Assembly (NCBI GenBank): GCA_949825045.1
Contig: OX463832.1
Coordinates: forward strand, 23,120,552-23,184,551
Origin: Argyresthia goedartella
Lineage: Eukaryota; Arthropoda; Insecta; Lepidoptera; Argyresthiidae
Length of the DNA: 64,000 nt
Reading direction: 5' to 3'
Every line of letters begins with the position of its first letter. Positions within the stretch are counted from its first letter, which is position 1. The position numbers were made by a program, and so were the translations under genes. Below the pieces are notes generated by a model, which worked only from the letters and a program-made list of their open reading frames with translations, was not told where the DNA came from and ran no database searches. This document shows positions 21,640-31,606 of this stretch, in pieces.

Positions 21640-21929
21640 AAATGGTGGGAAGATTCATTTCATATACTTTGATTATAACAAAACTTACATTTATCATTAC
21701 AAAACTTAGTAAGGCGATGTGGTTAAGATGACCATACAATAATATATTACCATCGAGCTGGTGTGATCATTATACTAATAAGACTAAAGAATAATTTTTT
21801 TTTGAAAAATAATGTTTTGATTAATAAAAATACTTCTGTTCTAATTAACAAAATTATTTTATTTTAAGTATTTTTTTTCAATAGTGCAATTTTTCGTAAA
21901 CATGTAACATTTAGGTCTATATCTGGCCT

Positions 21930-22490
21930 TCATCGCAGAGACAGCTGTAAGCCTCACTTTAAAAGGCTAAATATTCTAACGTTCCCTTCACTATATATTT
22001 ACGAGCTTGCTACCTTTGTCAAAACTAATTCGAATCTTTTTACCAATTTCACAAGTAAACGTCACAAATCTAGAATATGTATGCCTCAACATAAGACAGC
22101 TCTGTTTAAAAATAATATTTATGGCATGATACCAATAATCTATAACAAGCTACCAGAGAGTATCCGTAATATAGATAATTTGATACAATTTAAGAGGGAA
22201 CTGAGAAAGTTACTTATTAATAAGACATACTACACTATAAATGAATATATAAATGACCCAATATTGTAATGTAATAAAAATAAACATGGACCTTTGGCTT
22301 GCGTCAAATAGGTTACTAAATACATGCATGCATAGAGTAAAGCTAAGATAAAATTATTGCTGCATGTACTACCTAGTTATAGGAAATATTTGTATGCCCT
22401 GTGGCGAAACATAGTGATCTTTACCATAATATAATAACCTTATGTACCTATGTTTGACAAATAAAATCATTTGATTTGATTTGATTTGAA
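21930..22490 (+). pseudogene. LINE 3' fragment
   Basis: This 5'-truncated piece encodes the end of a Jockey/CR1-group ORF2 (FPSLYIYELATFVK near 21990, then YNKLPESIRNIDNLIQFKRE and a YYTINEYI tail). It ends in the simple tail catttgatttgatttgattt near 22470-22488. It belongs to a subfamily different from LINE C. No RT core remains. Confidence 0.7.
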
Positions 22491-22914
22491 CATTATATGT
22501 GCAGCACATAATCGATGAGCAGTGAAATCTAATAACCCATTTCAAATAGGTCAACAAGTCAACAATATTTTAATGTAAATATCTAGTCATTCACAAACTT
22601 TTATTATTCTACTAGTTTACTATTAGTATGAGTATTTTTTGTAAATATCGTGTCACATTATATATAGTACAACGAATAACACTATATTTGATCAATAACA
22701 GATGTAAGAATAATAGGTATACCTCCTTCATCAAACTCAGCCTACATCGACCCACTGCTGGGCATACCTCCTTAGAAATATATTTTAATTAAAATATCAT
22801 ATTAATCATCACTAAAAAATACTAAAATTTTCGCTACTGGAAATGTTCTATTCTTAATTAAGATATCACAATAATCATCATTAATAAATATTAAAATTCT
22901 CACTCAGTGATACC

Positions 22915-23430
22915 ACAGAATACTTAATAGTACTACGTACAGAAAGATCACTCCTCAAAGACACTTAAATAAATAGCTACTCTCGCTGCGCGGCAATAAA
23001 GCGCAATGTAGCTTGCACCTGCGCTACGTTCAGTAATCGCTAAACACCTACAGAATCGGTTACCCGCCCGTGCAGGCTAGATTGCGCCGAATCACTTCGC
23101 CTGAGAGATTCTTTTACTCTGACATCTCGCGAGCGGAAACCTAAGTGAAATCCCGAACTCCGGGTCGGCCGGCCAAACGTACTATCGAACCATCTGAATC
23201 ATGACCCACCATAAGCTTATTTTGCTAAACCCCTTAAATGCAAGTAGGTCGAAATTCGCTTGAAGGTTTATTTCCTTGGTAACGAACTTGTTCTCATTTG
23301 ATTAGACACTGACATTTTGATAGATCTTACAAGTTTGAAAGTTTCAAACGAATTATCAGGCAAATGGGTCATGATTCAGTTGGTTCGATTGTACCTAAAC
23401 CGTTGAGTGAGATCCCCCTGGTGTTACTTA
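22915..23430. repeat. Dispersed repeat, also at 40413-41105
   Basis: cagaatacttaatagtacta through gagagattcttttactctga (22915-23135) matches 40413-40645. Shorter blocks further on (cctaaaccgttgagtgagat near 23394; ggccggccaaacgtac near 23166) match 41045-41105. Family unknown. Confidence 0.6.
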
Positions 23431-23489
23431 ATAGAATACTATTAATTATCACTGTCGCTGTCGGAAAATGTTCTGGCACCCATAGCAAA

Positions 23490-24310
23490 AAAAAATCTCT
23501 TCTATTCATTCCAGATGTTGATGGTTGTACATCAACATGGTCCGATAAGGGACTGGTACTTGGGCTAGCCACGAAAGTACTTGATGTAGGCTCTTCTTCG
23601 GTGTCTATCTGGCCATGAAATAAATTCCTATTACACGATATGTGCTCTTTCGGTGGATAATTTATTTCGCTTCAGACTGTGGACATTTCCGAGGGCACTA
23701 AAACTCGCTGCTGGGGTACAGAGAGCACTCAATAGGCATGCTGCAACTTTGCTTAAAGGCTGGTTTTTACACATTCCTTTCCACCTTGTAAGTGGCTCCA
23801 TGTAGTAAATGCTGCTCCACACTAAATATTTTGCCCACACTCCTTCTCGAGCCCTATAATTTGCCAGATCCGTCATGACCTCTAGGTTCAGTTGCCTCCC
23901 TTTTTTAAAAATGATATCTATTATTTCCTACTCTTTTTCAAGTTTTTCTCCTCGTTATCTCTTATCTAGCATGTAGGCTGCCAATAGATTGAGTGTGGAT
24001 AGGTTTTATGCAGTTTTTTCTCCTTATCTCGATGGCATTCAATATTCATTGATATCCACCAACGATGATAACCCCGGGAGCATAAATATGAATCGTGATT
24101 GTATATCCTAGAATGTCATGTAAACATTGTCTATGTGCACGTGGTTTCCTTCCAGTTTAAATATTTTGGCTTTTAAAGTCTCTAAAATGGCAGTATCCTC
24201 ATTTACGATTTTCCAAAATTGTTCACTTAATACATTTGATTTGACATCAGCTGGGATCATTGTTGCATCTTAATATACTGCTAAGCATTGCAAAGCAGCC
24301 TTGCTGTTCT
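23490..24310 (-). pseudogene. hAT transposase remnant
   Basis: Read on the minus strand with several stops, it gives ATMIPADVKSNVLSEQFWKI, LLAAYMLDKR, EVMTDLANYRAREGVWAK and LTRWKGMCKNQPLSKVA. The hAT C-terminal dimerisation signature follows (LCTPAASFSALGNVHSLKRN, LSTERAH). A Ser/Thr-rich tail follows in another frame. It resembles the DUF659-type hAT transposases with a hydrophobic dimerisation helix. The DNA-binding N-terminus and clear ends are missing. It lies in the region between the two host genes. Confidence 0.7.
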
Positions 24311-24339
24311 GTAAACTACGCACGTCATAGTAATGACTA

Positions 24340-25335
24340 GTTCTGTGAAGTTAGCAGTACAAAGTCATAGAAAACGGGGCTCAAATTCAGGGGATTTTGA
24401 GCTTATTTTGAGCCTTCAGAAAACGAAGTTTCATAATTTGAGCTCAAGCGGTTTTCGAAAAAAACGCATTAAAACACCAGCAGTGCAAAGTCAGAGTAAA
24501 GAGGTGAAACTCGCAGTATATTTGGGCATGATTTTGAGCTCCCAGAATATGCAATCAGAACTTCTCTAACTTACGTAGTTTGCAAGAAAAAAAATAAAAA
24601 CCATTTACACAACAAGATCATCTAGATAGGCAAAATTGATATGTTTTTACACTTTTTATCGAAACCACTTTAGTAGCTAGAAATCAGAAATTTCGTTTTC
24701 TCGAATGTCTAAGCCTGATAGAAATGCATATATAGATATGCTGCAAATTTCAACTCTCTGCTGTGCCAACTCGCGACATTCTCAAATAGAGGGTGCTTGA
24801 AGGTATCCGTGAACTTGTTTTTTTTTAATATTAACCTTGACACCTTGAAAGTCATAGAAAACGGGGCTCAAAAAACGCAATAAAATACCAGCAGTGCAAA
24901 GTCCGAGTAGAGAGGTGAAACTCGCAGCGTATTTGGGCACGATTTTGAGCTCCAGAATATGCAATCAGAGCCGCAAGCAGGAATAAATACCAGAGTGAAA
25001 AAGTGTTCGAGTTTAGATAAAATCAACCTTAAGCCATTGTGCATAAGAGTCACTGATAGTTCGATTCGCATACTTTTTCGACGCGTAATTATTCCTGCTT
25101 CCTACACTGAACTTCTCTAACTTACGTGGTTTGCGAGAAAAAAAATAAAAACCTTTCACACAACAATGTCATCCAGATAAATGAGATTGATTTTACACTT
25201 TTTATAAAAACCAATTAAGTTTATTCGTATTCTGGAATCTCTAAGTCTTTTCTTTATATACTGCAAATTTCAACTCTCTGCTCTGTCAACTCGTGACATT
25301 TTCAACTAGAGAGTACTTGAATGCATCTTCAGTAG
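24340..25335. repeat. Diverged tandem duplication of about 450 bp
   Basis: Blocks such as catagaaaacggggctcaaa, caatcagaacttctctaact and gcaaatttcaactctctgct occur in the same order at 24360-24812 and 24851-25330. The first copy has an extra 60 bases near 24390-24450. The second has a 140-bp insert at 24970-25109. No coding content is recognised. Confidence 0.8.
24970..25109. mobile_element. Small MITE inserted in the second duplicate
   Basis: The sequence absent from the first duplicate has inverted ends gcaagcaggaataa (24973) and ttattcctgctt (25089-25100), with weaker pairing further in (gaaaaagtgttcga and gcatactttttcga). Comparison of the two duplicates defines its borders. Confidence 0.6.
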
Positions 25336-26630
25336 GTACTCTAGGTGACGTCTGTCATAAAAGTTCCGTTTTAGGGTTTACTCAGGTTTACAGGTTAACT
25401 AGAACGCGCTGATAATGCTGCGTTTGCATTTTACAAGGTTGGATTTTTACAAATCATAAATTGATAAAAATCGCTTTGTTAACGTGCAATCGAAACCGTC
25501 AACAGTGGAAATAAATATCCCTGTAATTTAACGATACCGATCGAAAGGATCATAAGGATGATGTACGTCCAAGAAACAGCATCTTAAATCAAAGGAAGAC
25601 CATGTCATTTAACACTTATTTAAAAACATCTTCAAGAAAACTAATAGTCTTTTGACGGATTTGCCGTGTTTATAAGAACTGACTGATTCAAAGTAGGTAA
25701 CCCTATTTACATTATTCACCAAGTTAAAAACTTAAACTTCAAATTCAAGCCCTGTTTCGGAGTCCATCCCCAGTCGGCGTGCTGATGTCGTCTTTATACA
25801 AGAAAAGTCCCCATCAAAACTTAAGCTGAAGGGAACCCACGAACCAAAACGTCTGCGATTTTTTTAATTTGATGATTTTGTCAAAAAGCGCTGTATAAAT
25901 TGTTATAAATTTTATATGGGACCACCTCTTCAGTATGACCTACCGATCAAAAAAGAATCATCAACGTGTCATCAACATCAATTCATAATTGACTGAATAA
26001 TTGCGTAATAGACAGACAAGAAATAAGGTCGAATTGAGAACTCTTTCCTCCTTTTTGAAGTTGGTTAAAAATATCAAATTTCATGTTTCACAAAACTGAT
26101 CTTTCTGATTGAATCTTTCGAACCACCATAAAATACAGGTTTATTTTTTCCACATTTGGGAGTTTCCATTTGATAAGGGCGATTAAAAAAAAAACATTGT
26201 TTTTTTTTACTTAAATGAAATCTTCTAGTAAAATTCTCTCAACAATATTTAAGTTAGATATTTTTCCTCGATGTGGCTTAGCTGTGGGACACCCTGTATA
26301 AAGCACGCGACGCAAAGAAATTAAACCGGTTGGTAACTGGTAACCGTAGAAACGAGTTCTCAACCAATGGCGTCCCAGTTGATAAGGATTGAAGTGACCT
26401 AAAGAAAACTAGTTAAGTTTGTGAGTTAAAAAAAAAAAAAAGTTTGATAAAAAGTATCTTTATTAAAACATCAAACATCATGCACATTGAATTCATATAA
26501 TTTTATTCTTCAAAGTTAAAATAAGATACGAGCTAAGCGCATACGGTACCGCTGATCAAATCCGCGACAGTCGCTCTGAAAACAAACGTAATTTCGTTTA
26601 GTTTTTAAGGCGTTAGGCCAAAACGTTTTT
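25336..26630. other. Non-coding interval
   Basis: AT-rich with no supported gene. A gtgggacaccctgtataa motif near 26287 resembles the end of an insect DNA transposon, but no partner was found. Confidence 0.4.
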
Positions 26631-27045
26631 TAGGGTTCCGTACCCGAAGGGTTCCAAACGGGACCCTATTACTAAGACTCCGCTGTCCGTCCGTCCGTCC
26701 GTCCGTCCGTCTGTCACCAGGCTGTATCTCAAGAACCTAGCTAGCAAGAGAGTTGAAATTTTCACAGATTATGTATTTATGTTGCCGCTATAACAACAAA
26801 TACTAAAAAACAGGATAAAAGAAATATTTAAGGGGGCTCCCATACAACAATTCTTTCAATACCACATACAAACTTATGGATGCACCTGGTTACGTACATG
26901 GAGTGTGAAAGTAACCGCACCAATAACTTTGTTAACAATATTTTGCTGTGTAAAATCCAAACTATTCACTCCACACCATCGCTTCCATTGAACGGTGGTA
27001 CGGAACCCTTCGTGCGCGATTTAGACTCGCACTTGACCGTTTTTT
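26631..27045. repeat. gggttccgtaccc dispersed repeat, copy 1
   Basis: It begins agggttccgtacccgaaggg, continues through gggaccctattactaagact, a gtcc tetranucleotide run, and ttgccgctataacaacaaat. It ends near tacggaacccttcg and a poly-T. Related copies lie at 37968-38310 and 58075-58640. It is a common lepidopteran repeat type with no coding capacity. Confidence 0.75.
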
Positions 27046-27099
27046 TTTACTTTTTTGACTTAACAGTGTGTAAAGTTGCATTTTGCTCACTGAGTGAGA

Positions 27100-27760
27100 A
27101 TAGTATATTATACCAGTCCCCCTCTACAAAGCTTATATTTACTGGAAACTGAATAAAAAGTGAATAAAAATACTCACTAATTTGGTGTTTGAATTTACAA
27201 AACACCAATATATTCGACCTACATCTTAATGCTATACAATCTCCTTGCGCAAAAAATACTCGATACAAATTACTAGTGCAAAGAATACTAGATATATATA
27301 TACAAACTCCCAAATAACTGCTCGAGATTATTTGATTGGTCGTCATTTTCGACAAGGAGATTAGCATTAGAATAAAAACTGTTTTGTGTTCTTTGTTGTC
27401 GTTAATAAATTGGCGCTATTTTTAATACTGTAAGTTGTACGAACACAAAGTTTAGTGTTACTCATTAAATCAATTGAAAATGCATTCAAGTGATAAAGAA
27501 GATGGGTTAACACCTGGGTTTCTGTCGACCAATCAAATCTCGAGCAGTTATTTGCACAAGGAGTTTTAGTATTCTTTGCACTAGGAATTTGCGAGTATTT
27601 TTTGTGCAAGGAGTTTGTATAGCATTTAGATGTAGGTCGAATATATTGGTGTGTTCTAAATTCATACACCAAATTAGTGAGTAAAAAAGCTTTTTATTCA
27701 CTGTTTACTGTGAATAAAATAAGCTTTTTAGAGGGGGAATCGTATAAAGTAGCTTTTTAA
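27100..27760. mobile_element. Foldback-type element with about 220-bp arms
   Basis: The left arm (about 27105-27345, with tccccctctacaaagctta, ctcactaatttggtgt and cgacctacatcttaatg) pairs with the right arm (about 27520-27755). The central loop of about 170 bp has no gene. Open frames on the minus strand in the arms are by-products of the inverted repeat. Confidence 0.75.
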
Positions 27761-28254
27761 TTTTGAATGCTGCAGACATAGGCGAAATCGCAAACAGCCA
27801 ACGGGCATCGAGTTTAACTCTTCCAAGGCAGTTTGCGATTTCGCCTCTGTCACAGATACTGCTATCGATTTTTGACTCGATTGCAGTATCTGTGCTATTA
27901 AATTCCAAATAATCGAGCTTATTATGTTCTATCTTCTAGACATTCTTATCGATAAAAATACAATTAGACATATTTTCCTTAGTTAGTGTAAATTAGTCGA
28001 AGTTTATCATGAAAATGTTATTTGATTTTTCAATGTTGTATTTTTATCCGACTGCACCAGAAGGGGGTTTATCTTTTTCGTGTTTATGTATGTATGTATA
28101 TTTATTTATATTTCTTTGACACGCTGTGTAGGCTAGACGGCTTGATGGATTTAAGCTTGAGAGGTATCGTCGGAAGTATTAGAGTGACGCTGGGTATATT
28201 TAAAAAATTACACGATTTTTTACAACATATTATACTTAAGTATTTTTGTATATA

Positions 28255-28954
28255 TGTTACGGCTAAAGCTAGGTGTGAAACTAAACTTAAGTTTAGCCGG
28301 CTATTGTTAAGATTAATTTCGAGCCTCGGCTAATGCGAGTCGACTAATGATTTCAACATTAGTCGTATAAACTGCAGTTTAGCCTCGACGCTGTTGAGGC
28401 TAAAGATGGGTGAGGAAATATGGTTGACATTAGCCGACTAAACTTAAGTTTATTTTTCAGTATACCTAGGCTAATGTTGAAAAATTACCGACTTAATCTG
28501 GAATAAGTGAAGATAATGATTCGGTAGCCGTAAACACTGCGGTAGCTTAGGTGCAGGATAAAGGTGGTGAGCGAAGCGAAGCCCCCTTTATCCTTTGTGT
28601 CAGGTTGAACATGAAGAACAACAAAAATATTTATACTCGTCTTATTTAGTTTTTGTTGTTCTTACATGTCCTTCACCTAACCTACCGCAGTTTTTTGCCC
28701 TGATATTATAAATAGCTTTCTCATCTGAATAAAATTACCCCGCCCAGTCGCTCGAATACTTCGTTTTCAACATTAGCTAACTAATGTCCAACATTAACCG
28801 AAACGTATCGGCTAATGTGCAGTCTAGCCGATTAAAGATGACATCCGTTATCACAAACGAACATGACTTCGGACATTAGCCGAAGCTCGAAATTAATCTT
28901 AAGACTAGCCGGCTAAACTTAAGTTTAGTTACACACCTAGCTTTAGCCGTAACA
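28255..28954. mobile_element. 700-bp MITE with long inverted ends
   Basis: The ends read tgttacggctaaagctaggt on the left and the matching inverse (acctagctttagccgtaaca) on the right, with pairing extending over about 75 bp. It is flanked by tata on both sides. It has no transposase. It contains a second repeat at 28536-28708. Confidence 0.8.
28536..28708. repeat. gcggtagcttaggtg repeat inside the MITE
   Basis: It starts near cactgcggtagcttaggtgc, includes gtgagcgaagcgaagccccc, an inner hairpin gaagaacaacaaaaa / tttttgttgttctta, and ends cctaccgcagttttttgccctg. Related copies are at 58756-58861 (continuing at 60336) and at 38941-39010. Confidence 0.65.
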
Positions 28955-29434
28955 TATACATATCGAGCGAAAGAATCAAAAAGATTGAAAATGCATTCGG
29001 TTTATTTGTTTATTTATTTATTTATTTATTTATTGAACAAAAATCCACAGCCATACATAAAATTAAACAAGAATGTAGATTAAATAACTAGGCCAATTAA
29101 GGATTTCACTATGTAAATAGTCAAATAAGAACAGGTGAGAGTACACTCAAAGAGACAGGTAGGTAGGTAACTTAAAAACAGTAAACATCTGTGTGCATAT
29201 TATGTTGTAGGGTACAGTGTACAGTAATATGTGCAGTGTATGCGTGTGTGTGAAAGGTTGTTTATGGGTGTGTGTGTGTGTGTGTGTGTGTTTATCAGTT
29301 AGTATTGTTGTGTTTGTGTGTGTGTTATGTGTTTAGATGAATGGCAATTACAGCTAAAAACTCGATGTATTCTAATTCGATAGATAATCTACAAAGTTGT
29401 ATTGTTGCGATGGTAAGAGTTGGTTTACATGGCG

Positions 29435-31606
29435 TTAGTCTAATACAGTTTTGTCGTCTTCTAATAACTTCAGCGCTACTTTCCGCTTAAACATAGGTTT
29501 ACTGGCGCAGAATGGGTCAATGTCTGAGAAAAGTTTGTTATAAGTATTAGGCAATCTGAGACAAGTACAGTTAGATGCAAAATTGGTACGGTTGTAAGGG
29601 ACGTGAAAAAGTTTAGTTCGAGTGTGCCTGGTACGTTTTGCCGGGACAGATAACCTGATAATATCATTGACCAAACGGGAGCAGTCGAGAGTACCGGAGC
29701 ACACATCATGCAGAAGTGACATATCGGCTATAACACGCCGGTCTTTTAGAGTCAGTAGTTTGTATTTGTTACATGATTCGGCGTAGCTTAGGTTTGGGTT
29801 TCGGGTGCGATAGTTGAGAAATTTGAGGAATTTCTTTTGCATATTCTCGATTTCATTTACATGGCTTGTATATTGTGGGTTCCAAATAGGACTGCAGTAT
29901 TCAAGGACACTGCGAACGTACGCAAAATAAATAATCTTTATACAAGTACTATCTGTGAAGTCTTTACAGACTCGTGTTACAAAGCCAAGATTTCTGTAAG
30001 CTTTCCTTTTTACTGATTCTATGTGTGCCGAAAATGTCAATTTAAAATCAAGTATGACACCGAGGTCCTTTATGCAAGTGTCTTTATTTATGGGTACATT
30101 ATTAAGTTTGTAGACAGTTGATATAGGATTAGTTTTCCTTGTGAAGCTTATATGTACGCATTTGGATGTGTTAACACCTATTCTATTTTTGACATAGTAG
30201 TCTCCTACTCGGTTTAAATCCTCTTGAAGATTTTTCGAATCAACAACGCTTTTAATATTAGTGTAGATCTTTTTGTCATCAGCATAAAGTAGAAATTTAG
30301 CATTTTTGAAGCATTCATTGATGTCGAAGAGGTAAGCTGCATAAAGTAAGGGCCCTAGTAAGGATCCTTGTGGGACTCCAGAGGGTATATCAATGTAGTT
30401 AGATCGGTGTCCAGCTATGACCACAGCCTGTCGACGATTAGATACGTATGATTTTACCCAGCGTAGAAGATCCCCACGTATGCCTAGTGTCTGCAGCTTT
30501 TGAAGCAGGATAATGTGGTCTACTCTGTCAAAGGCTTTTTCAAAGTCAGTGTAGATCACGTCCACCTGTCCATGAGAGCGCATACCTTGAAGTACGTCAC
30601 TAACAAAAACGGCCAAGTTAGATGTGGTTGAACGACCCCTAATAAAGCCATGTTGCTCCTCTGGGATGCCTTGCATTAGAATGGGGTAGATTTTGTCAAG
30701 AATCAATTTTTCGAATAACTTTCCAAATGTGTTTAAGATAGATATCGGTCTGTAATTTTCTACGTGCAATCTTGAGTCTTTTTTATGTATTGGCACTATA
30801 AGTGCCTCCTTCCACTTCAAAGAGAACTCACCATCGTTTACAGAACGGTTAAATATAATACTAAGGGGTTCCAATAGTGAATCTTTACATCTGATAATAA
30901 AGCCTGGTGGAATGCCATCATTACCAGGTCCTTTGTTGGGATCGATTGTTTTCAATAGTTTGGAAATGTGTTCTGTAGTTATGTTTAATGTGTTAATCGA
31001 GTTTATATATCTATCTTGAGCCTCTACAGTAGGGTATGCATCGGCTGGCTTCCTGAACATTTTTTCAAAGAAAGCGCTGAAGGCTTCACAGATCTCTTTT
31101 TCGTTGTTTAATTTATTATTACCTGTATACATGGTACTTGGGTACCCGGAGTCACTTTTTCTCTTTGATTTTATATATGACCAAAGATGTTTAGGATCCC
31201 TTTTTATTATAGTTTGTGATCTTTGTATGTATGATTTATGACAATCAACTACCATATCTTTTTGTCTTTTTCTGAGGAGTGAGAATGTGGCATAGTCAAT
31301 TGGATTCTTGTAGCTCTTCCATTGTGCGTGTGCTTTGCTTTTTTCCTTGATAATGTTAATGAGTGCTCGACTGTACCATATTGGGTAGCGGTTAGATGTG
31401 TTAGTAATGACTAGTGGTACATACTCTTTTATCACGCTATTTATTTTATCATATAGAATTGTAACTGCGTCGTCTATAGTACCATGATTAAGAATATGGG
31501 TCCAGTCATTACACCGAAGTGCATCATTTATTTTTATGTAGTCACCTTTTCTGAATAAATAGGGTAGACTGGGTACGGTAGTAACGATTTTCGGTTTAAC
31601 GATCAT
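29435..31606 (-). pseudogene. LINE D ORF2, reverse transcriptase part
   Basis: This is the reverse transcriptase that copies LINE RNA at a nicked target. Motifs in order are NYRPISILNTFGKLFEKLIL, QHGFIRGRSTTSNLAVFV, IYTDFEKAFDRVDH (catalytic Asp), SGVPQGSLLGPLL and FLLYADDKKIY (YADD pair). A C-terminal region ends at 29435. The genuine LINE frame begins at YLFRKGDYIKIN, immediately inside the TA at 31560-31561; residues upstream of it are read from the pogo end. The RT frame is open, but ORF2 as a whole is split by pogo and by a frameshift in the endonuclease. Confidence 0.85.

Noticed and set aside
26640..26660. Transposon end with its own transposase near the gggttccgtaccc motif
   Set aside because: Three copies in the window show no coding capacity and no consistent flanking duplication, so it is listed only as a dispersed repeat.
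27047..27701. Two minus-strand frames of about 100 codons
   Set aside because: They lie in the two arms of an inverted repeat and encode similar nonsense; no domain or splice context.
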